A model generated the notes under the pieces. The model had not been told where the DNA came from, did not search any database, and saw only the letters and a list, made by a program, of their open reading frames with translations. A stretch of DNA of 64,000 nt from Aurantimonas endophytica. Its GTDB lineage: Bacteria > Pseudomonadota > Alphaproteobacteria > Rhizobiales > Rhizobiaceae. Numbering within the stretch: the stretch's first letter is position 1; each line of letters begins with the position of its first letter. The DNA lies in NCBI RefSeq assembly GCF_014196845.1, contig NZ_JACIEM010000001.1, forward strand, positions 992,001-1,056,000, in the 5' to 3' direction. A program made the translations under genes and the position numbers. This document shows positions 1-9,393 of this stretch, one piece after another.

Positions 1-814
1 ATACCGCGTCCGGGGCGGGACCCTCGTCGGCGGTGACCTTTTCGACTTCTGGGTCGGCCCATTCTATGTCGGGTTCTTCGGCGTCACGGCGGCGTTCTTC
101 TCGCTGCTCGGATCGCTGCTGATCTTCTACGACATCAGCCAGGGCGACACCTACAATATCTTCGCTGTCAGCGTCGCACCGCCCTCCGTCGCCTACGGCC
201 TCGGACTGGCGCCGCTCGACGACGGCGGCATCTGGCAGCTCGTCACCATGTGCGCGATCGGCGGCTTCGTCTCATGGACGCTGCGCGAGATCGAGATCTG
301 CCGCAAGCTCGGCATCGGCTGGCATGTGCCGATCGCCTATTCCTTCGCGGTGCTGGCCTATGTGTCGCTGGTAGTGATCCGACCGCTCCTGCTGGGCGCC
401 TGGGGCCACGGCTTTCCCTACGGCATCATGAGCCATTTGGACTGGGTCTCGAATGTCGGCTACCAGTCCCTGCACTTTCACCTGAACCCGGCGCACATGC
501 TGGCGGTGACGTTCTTCTTCACCACGACGATGTTTCTCGGCCTCCACGCCGGCGTGATCCTTGCAGCCGTGAACCCCGGCAAGGGCAAGACGGTCAAGTA
601 TGGCGAGCACGAGAACGCCTATTTCCGCGATTTCATCTGCTACTCGATCGGCCCCTACGGCATCCACCGTCTCGGCCTGTTCTTCGCCCTGAATGCCGGA
701 TTCTGGAGCGCGGTCTGCATCATCATCTCCGGCCCGTTCTGGGATGGCGGCTGGCCGAACTGGTTCGACTTCTACCTCCAGACCCCCGCCACCATCGGCG
801 ATGTCAGCTACTGA
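1..814 (+). CDS. pufL: Photosynthetic reaction centre L subunit (5' truncated)
   Basis: This is the L chain of the type II reaction centre, the membrane core that binds the special-pair bacteriochlorophylls and quinone A/B sites with PufM and PufH (PuhA). The open frame begins at base 2 with [11 protein letters not shown], which matches the region about ten residues after the usual PufL start, so only a few N-terminal codons lie outside the window. Five hydrophobic membrane spans and the His-containing stretch HLNPAHML are visible. It ends with TGA 14 nt before pufM, with an AAGGGAGG ribosome binding site between them. The family assignment is secure; only the start is missing. Confidence 0.97.
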   Translation, partial: YRVRGGTLVGGDLFDFWVGPFYVGFFGVTAAFFSLLGSLLIFYDISQGDTYNIFAVSVAPPSVAYGLGLAPLDDGGIWQLVTMCAIGGFVSWTLREIEICRKLGIGWHVPIAYSFAVLAYVSLVVIRPLLLGAWGHGFPYGIMSHLDWVSNVGYQSLHFHLNPAHMLAVTFFFTTTMFLGLHAGVILAAVNPGKGKTVKYGEHENAYFRDFICYSIGPYGIHRLGLFFALNAGFWSAVCIIISGPFWDGGWPNWFDFYLQTPATIGDVSY

Positions 815-828
815 AGGGAGGACCAGCC

Positions 829-1812
829 ATGGGCTACTACGCCAGCATCTACAACAGGGTCCAGATCCGCGGCCCCTTCGATCCGGGGGTTCCGCTACCG
901 GCCGGGGATGTGCCGCGGATCCAGGCCAAGGGCTTCAGCCACCTACTCGGCAAGATCGGCGACCCGCAGCTGGGGCCCCTCTATCTCGGCTGGTCGGGCG
1001 CTGCCTCGCTCGCCTTCGGCTTCATCGCCATCGAGATCATCGGGCTCAACATGTGGGCGTCGGTGAACTGGGACCCCTACGCCTTCGTGCGCAACATCGC
1101 CTTCCTGTCACTCGATCCGCCGCCAGCCAAATACGGGCTCAACCCGCTGGTGCCGCTGGGCGACGGCGGCTGGTGGATCCTTGCCGGCTTCTTCCTGACC
1201 ATGTCCGTTCTTCTGTGGTGGGTCCGCTCCTATACCAGGGCCCGGGCTCTCGGCATGGGCACCCACACCTCATGGGCCTTCGCCTCGGCGATCTTTCTGT
1301 TCCTCAGCCTCGGCCTGTTCCGGCCGGTGCTGATGGGCTCCTGGTCGGAGGCGGTGCCCTTCGGCATCATCACCCACCTCAACTGGACCGCATCGGTCTC
1401 GGTCCTCTACGGCAACTGGTACTACAACCCGTTCCACATGCTCTCGATCGTCTTCCTCTACGGCTCGACGATGCTGTTCGCGATGCATGGCGCGACGATC
1501 CTCGCCGTGTCCCGCTTCGGCGGCGAACGCGAGGCGGAGGAGATCGTCGACCGCGGCACCGCGGCAGAGCGCGCCGGCCTGTTCTGGCGCTGGACCATGG
1601 GCTTCAACGCCTCCTACGAATCCATCCACCGCTGGGCCTGGTGGTTCGCGGTGCTGACCACCTTCACGGGCGCGATCGGCGTGCTGCTCACCGGCACGGT
1701 CGTCGACAACTGGTACCTCTGGGGCGTCAGGCACGGCATCGCGCCGGAGTACCCCTCCGTCTATCCCGCCTTTCCCACCCCTGACGACACGATGAGGAGC
1801 GTCACGCAATGA
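829..1812 (+). CDS. pufM: Photosynthetic reaction centre M subunit
   Basis: PufM (327 aa) is the second heterodimer chain of the type II reaction centre in the intracytoplasmic membrane. Visible features are the N-terminal [14 protein letters not shown] segment, five membrane spans, and the conserved [11 protein letters not shown] stretch that carries a bacteriochlorophyll/iron-region His. The ATG at 829 follows GGGAGGACC, and an open frame extending further upstream is only pufL read in another phase. The stop overlaps the start of pufC by 4 nt (ATGA), indicating translational coupling. Length is normal for the family. Confidence 0.98.
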   Translation: MGYYASIYNRVQIRGPFDPGVPLPAGDVPRIQAKGFSHLLGKIGDPQLGPLYLGWSGAASLAFGFIAIEIIGLNMWASVNWDPYAFVRNIAFLSLDPPPAKYGLNPLVPLGDGGWWILAGFFLTMSVLLWWVRSYTRARALGMGTHTSWAFASAIFLFLSLGLFRPVLMGSWSEAVPFGIITHLNWTASVSVLYGNWYYNPFHMLSIVFLYGSTMLFAMHGATILAVSRFGGEREAEEIVDRGTAAERAGLFWRWTMGFNASYESIHRWAWWFAVLTTFTGAIGVLLTGTVVDNWYLWGVRHGIAPEYPSVYPAFPTPDDTMRSVTQ

Positions 1813-3323
1813 GATCGGCTCCCATCGTCCTTTCCATCGTGGCAGGCGCCCTCGCCCTGCTCGGCCTGGCGATCCCGCCCTGGATCCTGCCACCGATCGA
1901 GACACTCGAGACCGGCGCGCCGGGCACCGGCCTGGCGCAGCTCCGGGACGCCGACCGCCAGCTGCAATATGCGGCGCTTCCGGTTCCGCTGGATCCGGCC
2001 GACAACACGGACAGCCCGCTCGCCAGCGAGATCTACGAGAATGTCCAGATTCTCGGCAATCTCACCGACGCGGAGTTCACCCGGCTGATGCTGGCGATCA
2101 CCGAATGGGTCTCGCCGGTCCAGGGCTGCGAGTACTGCCATGACCTGACTTCAGAGGAGGGCTTCGCCAGCGACGCCCTGTACACGAAGGTCGTGTCCCG
2201 CACGATGCTGCGGATGGTCCAGCACATCAACGCTCAGTGGGCCGAGCACGTCGCTCCCTCCGGCGTCACCTGCTATACCTGCCATCGCGGCGAGAACGTG
2301 CCGCCGGCGCTCTGGTACAGCCAGAATGAACCAACCGGCGACCAGTTCCTCGGCAAGCCGCAGTCCTGGCATCTTGAGGCCGCGTCGATCACAGAGTTCT
2401 TCTCCGACGTGCCCTATAGCCAGTATCTGCAGGCCGATCCCCTGTCGGCTAACATCGAATCCCGCACGCCCTTCCCCGGCCCGGACAGTCCTGGCACGAC
2501 CGTGGAAGGCGCGGAGAACCTCTACATCTTCATGATGCAGATGTCGGAATCGCTCGGCGTCAACTGCACCTACTGCCACAATTCCCGTTCCTTCCAGGAC
2601 TGGACCCAGTCGACCCCGTTCCGCTGGATCGCCTATTGGGGCATCCGGATGGCGCGCGACATCAACGTCAACTACATCGAGCCGCTGGCCGCGGTCCTGC
2701 CCGACAATCGCAAGGGCCCGCTCGGCGACCCGGGCAAGGCCAATTGCGGCACCTGTCATCACGGCAACAACAAGCCGCTCGGCGGCTACAATCTGCTGGA
2801 GCATTATCTGGCCGGCCTCACCGTGGACGGACAGCCGCCGGACCCAGGGCCGAAGCAGGCGATCATCCTCGGCGAAGCGGTTCCCGTGGCGCAGGCAGGA
2901 CCCGACGCGGCGGCAGAACAACCCGCAGTCGTCGCGCCGCCGATCGCCGAGGACGCGATCGAGCAGTCGGTGGAACCAGCCGGCGAAGGCACCGGACTGC
3001 CGCCGGCGGGCGAGCCGGATGCGCCGGCCGCCGACCCGACCTTGGGCGGCACGGTCACGCCGACTCCGGCCGCACCGGCCGATCCGGCGCCAGCCCCGCC
3101 CGGCCCAAGCGACGCCCCGTCGCCGGATGGGTCGGCGCCGCAGGCGCCGGTTCCCGGCAGTCCCGAGGTGACGCCCGAAGCTTCGCCAGCGCCCGGAGCG
3201 CCGGAGGCCTCCGACGCGCCCTCGATGGGCCAGCCGCCGAGCAACCCGCTGCCTGTAAATCCGCAGCCAGGGCCTGCGGCAGATCCGGCGCCGACCACGA
3301 TCGTCCCCGCGCCTCAAAACTGA
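1809..3323 (+). CDS. pufC: Reaction centre tetraheme cytochrome c subunit with a long Pro/Ala tail
   Basis: PufC (504 aa) re-reduces the photo-oxidised special pair on the periplasmic side. Four CXXCH haem motifs are seen at residues about 107, 155, 253 and 313, with Met-containing helices before the first three, as in tetrahaem PufC. The N terminus is one hydrophobic helix (residues 5-25) without a lipobox Cys, so the protein is probably membrane-anchored by an uncleaved helix. Usual PufC ends soon after the fourth haem; here about 150 further residues (from about 345) are extremely rich in Pro and Ala with many Gly, Asp and Glu. No pufX follows. The gene is last in the puf operon and is followed by a terminator. 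Confidence 0.96.
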   Translation: MRSAPIVLSIVAGALALLGLAIPPWILPPIETLETGAPGTGLAQLRDADRQLQYAALPVPLDPADNTDSPLASEIYENVQILGNLTDAEFTRLMLAITEWVSPVQGCEYCHDLTSEEGFASDALYTKVVSRTMLRMVQHINAQWAEHVAPSGVTCYTCHRGENVPPALWYSQNEPTGDQFLGKPQSWHLEAASITEFFSDVPYSQYLQADPLSANIESRTPFPGPDSPGTTVEGAENLYIFMMQMSESLGVNCTYCHNSRSFQDWTQSTPFRWIAYWGIRMARDINVNYIEPLAAVLPDNRKGPLGDPGKANCGTCHHGNNKPLGGYNLLEHYLAGLTVDGQPPDPGPKQAIILGEAVPVAQAGPDAAAEQPAVVAPPIAEDAIEQSVEPAGEGTGLPPAGEPDAPAADPTLGGTVTPTPAAPADPAPAPPGPSDAPSPDGSAPQAPVPGSPEVTPEASPAPGAPEASDAPSMGQPPSNPLPVNPQPGPAADPAPTTIVPAPQN

Positions 3324-3346
3324 TCCACCCGGAGCGATCCCAAACC

Positions 3347-3376
3347 GAAAAAGGCGCCCTACAAGGCGCCTTTTTC
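3347..3376 (+). terminator. Rho-independent terminator of the puf operon
   Basis: A perfect 12-bp stem (GAAAAAGGCGCC / GGCGCCTTTTTC) with a 6-nt loop, ending in five T, lies 23 nt after the pufC stop. The A-run on the left arm means it could also act leftward, but the converging operon ends more than 500 nt away. Confidence 0.9.
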
Positions 3377-3936
3377 TTGCCGACCGAGCTTCCGGCTGTT
3401 CGCCGAGGCCCTTGCGCGGCCCGCCGCGGGGGAGGAGCGGACAGGGATAGCGCCGCGCGCGACCTTCTGCGGCCTTGCCCGAGCGGACCGGGGTTCGGTG
3501 CGCCGCCGCCTATTTCCGATGTCTGGGTCCGTTCAGGGCGAGCAGGCAATTGCAGACGATCTCAAGCGTCGGCCCCTGCCATCGGTCTCGGTACTTTCGA
3601 GCCTCGCGCTCCGACGAGAGGGCCGCGACGTCCCTCGCACCAACGTTCGTCGCAACGGGCAGCAGCGCTTCTTCACGAGCGGCGAAGGGCACACGAAGGA
3701 CAAGCGGCAGCCCGAGATCGGCAGCGCCGGACGAAGCGAACCGCTAAAGGGCGCTTGTCGGCACCGAGTGATGGCTGGTGAAAACGGCCGAATTGTCGCG
3801 CAGCCGCAACCGGCACCGGGCGATCGCTTGTCGGCGGCTGAACGGGCCGCAGCATCATTGCCGCAAGCCATTGCCAACGGACAAGCCGAGGCCGGCCATG
3901 ATCTGCCGGAAAGATCGGCCTGCCGGCGTCTGCAAA
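3377..3936. other. 560-nt spacer between the converging puf and bch-puh operons; no gene recognised
   Basis: Several short open frames exist on both strands, but none has a good ribosome binding site, a recognisable motif or the composition of its neighbours. No tRNA-like fold, repeat array or insertion-sequence end was recognised. It may hold decayed sequence. Confidence 0.5.
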
Positions 3937-5940
3937 CTAGTGGACGATCGCCGGCCGTAGGCCTTGCGCGTCGAGGGCCGGAGCCATGGCAGACCTGCCC
4001 TCGGCGGGACCCGCTTCGGCAACCAGATCGGCGAAGATCTGGTCGAGCCGAGCCATGTCGAGGTTCCGGCCGATCGCCAAAGCGCGTGGCGCCTCGGACG
4101 GTGTCGGCAGATGTGCCGCGATGGAAGGCCAGCCGCCGGCGACATCGAACCGCAGCCAGCCGCCCCTCGACCGCACGATCCCCTTCATCCGGGCGATCTC
4201 GCCGACCTCGCCGGCGGCTATCACCGCCAGCGTCTGGCGCAACCGCTCCGCGTCGACGGGTCCGGCAAGGTGACGGCTCCAGGAGGAAAAGCCCATCGCA
4301 GCCTCTTCATGGGCATGATCATGGCCGTGACCGTTCCCGTTGCCGCCTGCGTCGATGGGGTGATGAGCATGCGCGTCGTGGCCGTGAGAATGCGCGCCGA
4401 GATCGTGGGAACGCGCGTCGTGATCGTGCCCGTTATGATCATGGCGATGCGCAGATATTTCGGCGGGCGTGGCAGCAACGGCGTCTGCCGCCGGCCCGGC
4501 ACCGTTGCGCGCCGCGCCGGCGTGACCGCCATGGCTGTGGCCGCGATCCAGCGCGTCAACGCCCTCCGTCTCCCGCCAGGTCGTCAGCGCGGTGGACGTA
4601 TCGATCCCGGCCTCGACCACGCCGTAGCGGGCCGGCAGGATCTCTGCCGCCGGGTTGAGCGCCGTCAGCGTCTCGCGCACCGTCTCGCATTCGCCGGGCG
4701 TGACGAGATCGGTCTTGTTGAGGATGAACACCGGGGCAAGCTTCGCCTGCAGGCGGAAATACTCCGGCATGCGGGCGAAATCGCGCAGGAAGGCGCCCGC
4801 GTCGATGACGGTGTAGAGCCGCAGCGACCGCAAGAGGTCGCCGATCTCCCGCTCGTGCAGGACGCGCAGCAGCGACGCGACGTCGGCGACGCCGGACGGC
4901 TCGATCAGGACGCGTTGCGGCTTGATGCGCGCGACCACCTCGCGCAGCTGCGCCGACAGGTCCTTGCGCAGCGAGCAGCAGATGCAGCCATTGGCGAGTT
5001 CGACGACGTCGGCACCCTGGCCCTCGAGCAGCGAACCGTCGATGCCGAGCTCGCCGAAATCGTTGACGAGGACGACTGTCTTCACGTTCGGGTCGGCCTC
5101 GGCCAGCATCCGCCGCAATGTCGTCGTCTTGCCGGCGCCGAGGAAGCCGACGACGATCTCGGCATCGAAGGGCTGGCGCTCGCCGCGCGATTTCAGCCCC
5201 GGCGCCCAGATCGCGCCGGACGGCATCGGCAGCACCAGCATCCAGTGCTCGAGGATCGCCAGGCCCATCAGCACGGCGAGGAAGGTGTAGCCGGCGCGCT
5301 CGAAGGCGCTGGCGCCCTCCGCCATCGCGGCGACGACGAGCAGCGCAGTGATCACCGTCGAGATCGTCACCGAGAACGGAAACAGCAGGTTCATCGAGCG
5401 CTTGGTCAGGAAGCTCTTGAGGAACTCCAGATGCTCCGGGAGGAACTCCTCGTTGAGGTTGCGCACACCGAGGAAGACGTTGAGCTTGGCGCTCTGGTGC
5501 ATCCACCACAGCACCATGAAGGTCCACATGCCGATCTGGTTGGGTCCGCCCCAGGTCAGCCAGACGACCGCCACCGCCGCCGCGATGATCGCCAGCTCGT
5601 GGTAGAGGCTGGTCTGGATGGCATGGCCGAAATGCTTCCAGCCCCGGCAGTCTTCCGGACAGGGCTGCTTCCGGCTGCCGGTGACGTAGCCCATGTAGAA
5701 GCTCATCTCTTGCCAGCCCCAGGCCAGCAGCCCGAAGGTAAATGCCCAATAGGCGCCGGCGATCGTCGCGTCGCCCGCCGTGCGTTCGAGACCGATCAGC
5801 GAGATCGCGAAGATTACCGTCGCGCCGATCATCGAGTATTTGAAGGTCCAGCGCGGCAGGCCGTCGAGATAGATGATGAGGACCGTCGATGCCCACCAGA
5901 CGCCAAGAGCGAAGAGGGCTGGATAGAGATACTCGGTCAT
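3937..5940 (-). CDS. puhE: PuhE fused to a COG0523/CobW-type metal-chaperone GTPase
   Basis: This 667-aa protein has two parts. Residues 1 to about 245 are PuhE (DUF3623, photosynthetic complex assembly protein): about six to seven membrane spans and the conserved YWAFTFGLLAWGWQEMSF and GPNQIGMWTF stretches. From about 258 a CobW/COG0523 GTPase follows: Walker A GFLGAGKT (265-272), metal-binding CICC (319-322), EPSGVAD (347-353), NKTD (408-411). A His/Asp-rich segment (about 467-545) precedes the CobW C-terminal domain (about 550-645). COG0523 proteins deliver or sense Zn, Co or other metals; PuhE aids reaction centre assembly. The ATG has GGAG upstream. It is the last gene of the superoperon, 105 nt after acsF. 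The frame is continuous, with no sign of frameshift. A role in metal supply for pigment or AcsF assembly is inference. Confidence 0.9.
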   Translation of the reverse strand: MTEYLYPALFALGVWWASTVLIIYLDGLPRWTFKYSMIGATVIFAISLIGLERTAGDATIAGAYWAFTFGLLAWGWQEMSFYMGYVTGSRKQPCPEDCRGWKHFGHAIQTSLYHELAIIAAAVAVVWLTWGGPNQIGMWTFMVLWWMHQSAKLNVFLGVRNLNEEFLPEHLEFLKSFLTKRSMNLLFPFSVTISTVITALLVVAAMAEGASAFERAGYTFLAVLMGLAILEHWMLVLPMPSGAIWAPGLKSRGERQPFDAEIVVGFLGAGKTTTLRRMLAEADPNVKTVVLVNDFGELGIDGSLLEGQGADVVELANGCICCSLRKDLSAQLREVVARIKPQRVLIEPSGVADVASLLRVLHEREIGDLLRSLRLYTVIDAGAFLRDFARMPEYFRLQAKLAPVFILNKTDLVTPGECETVRETLTALNPAAEILPARYGVVEAGIDTSTALTTWRETEGVDALDRGHSHGGHAGAARNGAGPAADAVAATPAEISAHRHDHNGHDHDARSHDLGAHSHGHDAHAHHPIDAGGNGNGHGHDHAHEEAAMGFSSWSRHLAGPVDAERLRQTLAVIAAGEVGEIARMKGIVRSRGGWLRFDVAGGWPSIAAHLPTPSEAPRALAIGRNLDMARLDQIFADLVAEAGPAEGRSAMAPALDAQGLRPAIVH

Positions 5941-6045
5941 CGACTGGACTCCACGGCGTCATGAACAGGCGGGCGGCCCGCCCTGTCCCGGTCGTCGGGG
6001 CAGGACGTCGATCTTGTCAGCGGCAGCGTCGGGCGCCGCCGCCGG

Positions 6046-7131
6046 CTACCAGGCGGGGACGAGCCGGCTGTCGACCGGGATTTCGTTGCGGATGACCGGC
6101 AGCGTGTAGAGCCGCGCGAAGGTCAGGGCGGCGGACGCCTTGCCCTTCCAGGCCATCAGCCGCCCGGCGATCCCACCCTTTTCCTGCCCCGCCGCCACGG
6201 TGCGGCTTGCCGCGAGGATCCGCTCCAGGCCGGCGCGGAAGCGGGGATCGTCGATGTCGAGCATGATCGGGAAGACCTGGCGCGAGATGTCCGAAGTGAT
6301 GCGGAACACCCGGTAGTCGTACGCCGTCGGGTCGAGGCCGAGGGCCTTGTGGAACTCCGGCCTGGCATGATCGCGGACATACATCGTCGCGAACACCGCC
6401 AGCAGGAAGAACCGGATCCACAGCTTGTTGCGCCCTTCGAGGACGCTGCGGTCCGCGCGCATCAGGAGCGAGAACGCCTCGCCGTGGCGGAACTCGTCGT
6501 TGCACCACTTCTCGAACCATTTGAAGATCGGGTGGAAGCGGCGCTCGGGGTGCTGCTCGAGATGCCGGTAGATCGCGATGTAGCGGGCGTAGCCGATCTT
6601 CTCGGACAGATAGGTCGCGTAATAGATGAATTTCGGCTGGAAATAGGTGTATTTCTTGGCCTTGGTCAGGAAGCCGAGATTGACGCCGATGCCGAATTCC
6701 TTGAGCGCGTCGTTGATGAAACCGGCATGGCGGGCCTCATCGCGGCTCATCAGCGAGAACAGCTCGCAGATGTCGGGATTGGTGCCACGCCGCTTCATCT
6801 CCTTGTAGAGCACGCAGCCGGAGAATTCCGCCGTCAGGGACGAGACGAGGAAGTCGACGAACTCCTTGCGCAGGCCTTCGGGCAGGCTGTCGAGATCGAT
6901 CGTGTTCCAGTCGGCGTTGCGCCGGAAATGGCCCTTGTTGGGGTCCGACTTCAGTTCGGCGATGAGCTCGTCCCATTCGCGGCGCACGCCGGAGACGTCG
7001 ACCTTGTCGAGCTTCTCGAAATCGGTCGTGTAGAAGCGCGGCGTGAGCAGCGTATCCTGCTGCGCCGCCTTTGTGGTCTCGTTGAGCGCGTCGGCTCCGG
7101 CCGACGCGGCAATCGATGCATGCGCGTTCAT
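6046..7131 (-). CDS. acsF: Aerobic Mg-protoporphyrin IX monomethyl ester cyclase
   Basis: AcsF (361 aa) is the oxygen-dependent di-iron monooxygenase that forms the fifth (E) ring of bacteriochlorophyll. Di-iron ligands are visible: E102, E132-x-x-H135 (DEARH) and E213-x-x-H216 (DEFRH). Length is typical of the family. The start codon overlaps the stop of the upstream small gene (bciE) by 4 nt. Its presence indicates that pigment can be made under oxygen; the anaerobic alternative BchE is not in this window. It is part of the puhABC-bciE-acsF-puhE end of the superoperon. Confidence 0.97.
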   Translation of the reverse strand: MNAHASIAASAGADALNETTKAAQQDTLLTPRFYTTDFEKLDKVDVSGVRREWDELIAELKSDPNKGHFRRNADWNTIDLDSLPEGLRKEFVDFLVSSLTAEFSGCVLYKEMKRRGTNPDICELFSLMSRDEARHAGFINDALKEFGIGVNLGFLTKAKKYTYFQPKFIYYATYLSEKIGYARYIAIYRHLEQHPERRFHPIFKWFEKWCNDEFRHGEAFSLLMRADRSVLEGRNKLWIRFFLLAVFATMYVRDHARPEFHKALGLDPTAYDYRVFRITSDISRQVFPIMLDIDDPRFRAGLERILAASRTVAAGQEKGGIAGRLMAWKGKASAALTFARLYTLPVIRNEIPVDSRLVPAW

Positions 7132-7430
7132 AGGCTTGCCCTTTCCGAAAACGAGAACTCGCAGAGTTCCATGAATTCGAGATCGCCGGTCATCCGGACC
7201 CAGCCTCTCTCCAGCCAGCCGGCGCGCTTGATGGTGGCGACGCGGCGCACGCTGGCGCGGTGGCCGTACGGGACCTCGACCGGCGCCCCGTGCACCAGCA
7301 CCTCGTCGCCGGGCTCGACGGTGACGCCGCCGTCGAAGCGCACATGCGCCTCGAGGCTCTCGAAAGTGTTCACCACCTCGACGGTACAGCCGACCTCTTC
7401 GCGGCGGCCGCCTAACAGTGCCTGGATCAT
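7128..7430 (-). CDS. bciE: Small AcsF partner, BciE-type cyclase subunit
   Basis: The 100-aa product starts [12 protein letters not shown] and contains a conserved hydrophilic core ([16 protein letters not shown]) and an aromatic, acidic C terminus. No signal or membrane span is visible. Size and exact position, wedged between puhC and acsF with 4-nt overlaps on both sides, match BciE, the small protein needed by the alphaproteobacterial class of the aerobic cyclase. The assignment rests on position, length and general resemblance rather than on a catalytic motif. It would act in the cytoplasm or at the membrane with AcsF. Confidence 0.75.
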   Translation of the reverse strand: MIQALLGGRREEVGCTVEVVNTFESLEAHVRFDGGVTVEPGDEVLVHGAPVEVPYGHRASVRRVATIKRAGWLERGWVRMTGDLEFMELCEFSFSERASL

Positions 7431-7915
7431 TGTCCGCCCTCCCCGGTCGGATCGAGCAGGGCCGCGAAGGCCTGGATGTTGGTCTCGCCGAAGGCGCGCA
7501 GCTCGACCTGCTGCGGTGTCCGCGGGTCTTCCAGCACCAGTCGCCCGTCCGCCTTCAGCGCCAGCAGGAAGGGCGCGGCATCGTCGATGCCCTTGCGCAG
7601 CCGGTTGCGCTGCAAATTGCGCAGAGCCTCGATCGCGAAGGCGCCCTCGCCCTCGACGATGGTGATCAGCGCCTCGCGGGAGTGGGCGTCGAGCAGCGCC
7701 GCCGATCCGTCCGTCCGCTCGTCGAGCGCCAGTTCGCGATGGGCGAGCGTTTCGACCGTCGGCGTTCCGGCGATGCCGATGCCGGTGGCGCGGCCGGTGC
7801 CGATCACGGCGATGGCGCCGAGCGCCAGCGCTGCCGCACCGAACAGGATCGGCTTGGGGATCGGCCGGTCCGGGGTGGGATAGAAGTTGATCGCGCTCTG
7901 GCGGGGCTTGGCCAT
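7427..7915 (-). CDS. puhC: Photosynthetic complex assembly protein PuhC
   Basis: PuhC (162 aa) supports assembly of the reaction centre-LH1 core. A short cytoplasmic N terminus ([14 protein letters not shown]) leads into one membrane span (residues about 21-40) and a periplasmic domain. The ATG at 7915 is chosen because TTGAGGAGGCG precedes it; the longer open frame upstream overlaps puhB and has a different composition. The stop overlaps the bciE start by 4 nt, and puhB lies 10 nt upstream. Confidence 0.92.
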   Translation of the reverse strand: MAKPRQSAINFYPTPDRPIPKPILFGAAALALGAIAVIGTGRATGIGIAGTPTVETLAHRELALDERTDGSAALLDAHSREALITIVEGEGAFAIEALRNLQRNRLRKGIDDAAPFLLALKADGRLVLEDPRTPQQVELRAFGETNIQAFAALLDPTGEGGQ

Positions 7916-7925
7916 TCTCGCCTCC

Positions 7926-8585
7926 TCAAACCGCTGCCGCATGGCCGGCCGGCGCGGAGCGGGCCGAAACCGGTGGGGGTGCGACGGCGACGCGCTGGCC
8001 GCCCTGCGCCGCGACCAAGGTCTCGGACAGGAGCCGCGCGACAGCTTCGGCATCCGGCACCGCCCGCAGCATCGGCTCGCTGCGGCCGAGCCGCCACGGC
8101 CGCGCATAGGGCCAGAGTTGAAAATAGGAGGGGCGCCCGGCATCCGGCAGCGTCAGCGGAATGTCGCCCGATCCGTCCGCGTAGAGCCGCACGGCGGCAG
8201 CCTCCACGTCCTTCAGCGGCACGTTGAGCTGCGCCGGCAACGCGACGCCATAGCGCAGCACCAGCCGCCGCTCGGTGATCGTGAAGGTCGTCGCCCGAGC
8301 GGTCAGATATGCGAGCAGGAGGATCAGCGAGACGCCGAGACCGAGCGACGGCAGAAGCGTCAGGACCGCGTTCAGCGCCGCGAGGGCGATGCCGGTCTCC
8401 CAGTAGGTCATGCCGAACCGCCACAGGGCGAAGGCGAGGAAGTAAACGCCCACCGCCTTCAGCTGGAATGCCCCGAGCGCAAGGCGCCACCAGTCCGGCT
8501 TTCCCTGCCAGAGCATCCGTTCCCCGGCAGGCAGCTCCTCCTGCTTGAGTTCGGTGCGGATATCGTCGAATTCCGCCATGGTCAT
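7926..8585 (-). CDS. puhB: Photosynthetic complex assembly protein PuhB
   Basis: PuhB (219 aa) assists reaction centre assembly in the membrane. It has two to three hydrophobic segments (about residues 40-100) and a PH-like domain (about 100-185) with the TFTITERRLVLRYG strand pattern typical of bacterial PH domains. The C terminus is Ala/Pro rich. The ATG at 8585 overlaps the puhA stop by 4 nt; a second ATG two codons later is possible. Confidence 0.93.
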   Translation of the reverse strand: MTMAEFDDIRTELKQEELPAGERMLWQGKPDWWRLALGAFQLKAVGVYFLAFALWRFGMTYWETGIALAALNAVLTLLPSLGLGVSLILLLAYLTARATTFTITERRLVLRYGVALPAQLNVPLKDVEAAAVRLYADGSGDIPLTLPDAGRPSYFQLWPYARPWRLGRSEPMLRAVPDAEAVARLLSETLVAAQGGQRVAVAPPPVSARSAPAGHAAAV

Positions 8586-9367
8586 GCGAGGAATCCTTTC
8601 GGTGTCGTGCCGGCATAGAGGTAGCCCCCGGCGAAATAGCCGTTGAGCCGGTCTTCCTCGCGCAGGGTGATCTGGTCGGGACTGGCAAGGCCGGGCACGC
8701 GGCTGAACTGGTCGGCGGTCAGCGAGCCGAAGTGCACGGCCCGCCGGGAGGCGCGGATATCGGCGAAGCTCACCGGCGCGAGGATTCGACGACCGCCGGC
8801 CTCGAGGCTGGTCTCCACCTCGAGGTAGCGGATGAAGTATTCCGCCGCGTTGAGCCAGATGTCGACGATCGTGCCCACCACGCGGCCGTCGGAGGCCACC
8901 ACTTCCATGCCGACGAGATCGGGATCGCCGGCCGCGATCCGGTATTGCGGGTTGCTCCGCATCGGCGCGATCTTCAGCGTGCCCTCATAGGTCAGATCCG
9001 GCACGTCCTCCTTGAGCGCGTAGGAGGCGGGGCCGACGCCGTCGACCAGCGGATCGCCGAGCGGCAGCAGCGGCGCGCCGGGGAATTCATAGGCCGGAAT
9101 GGCGTTGATCTCCCGCTCGCGGGCCGGACGCGGCGCCAGCTGGACCGAGCCGTCGGAGCGCCGGAACACCTTGGGAGACGGCATCGGCGGGAACCCGACC
9201 ACCTGCATCCGCCCGCCGGTGCCGCGCGTGCGGTCGGACTCCAGCGGGTAGCCCTCGCGCTTGTCCTCGGACCGCAGGTAGTAGACGAGGCCGAGGAAGA
9301 ACAGGAAGAACAGGAAGACGAGCAGCAGCGGGATATCGAACTGCTCGGTGAAGGGGATGAGGGGCAT
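8582..9367 (-). CDS. puhA: Photosynthetic reaction centre H subunit
   Basis: PuhA (261 aa) is the H chain of the reaction centre. It has a single N-terminal membrane helix (about residues 13-32, LLLVFLFFLFFLGLVYYL) and a large cytoplasmic PRC-barrel domain, with the conserved stretches DPLVDGVGPASYA and VVGTIVDIWLNAAEYFIRYLE. The ATG at 9367 is preceded by GGGAGAG. The frame stays open far upstream through the lhaA region, but that extension is a shadow in another phase of lhaA. Length is typical. Confidence 0.97.
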   Translation of the reverse strand: MPLIPFTEQFDIPLLLVFLFFLFFLGLVYYLRSEDKREGYPLESDRTRGTGGRMQVVGFPPMPSPKVFRRSDGSVQLAPRPAREREINAIPAYEFPGAPLLPLGDPLVDGVGPASYALKEDVPDLTYEGTLKIAPMRSNPQYRIAAGDPDLVGMEVVASDGRVVGTIVDIWLNAAEYFIRYLEVETSLEAGGRRILAPVSFADIRASRRAVHFGSLTADQFSRVPGLASPDQITLREEDRLNGYFAGGYLYAGTTPKGFLA

Positions 9368-9393
9368 GGCAGTCTCTCCCAGGCGGCGACGGT

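Noticed and set aside
3964-5964. 666-codon plus-strand open frame opposite the PuhE fusion
   Set aside because: Mirror of the real frame in GC-rich DNA; no recognisable protein features.
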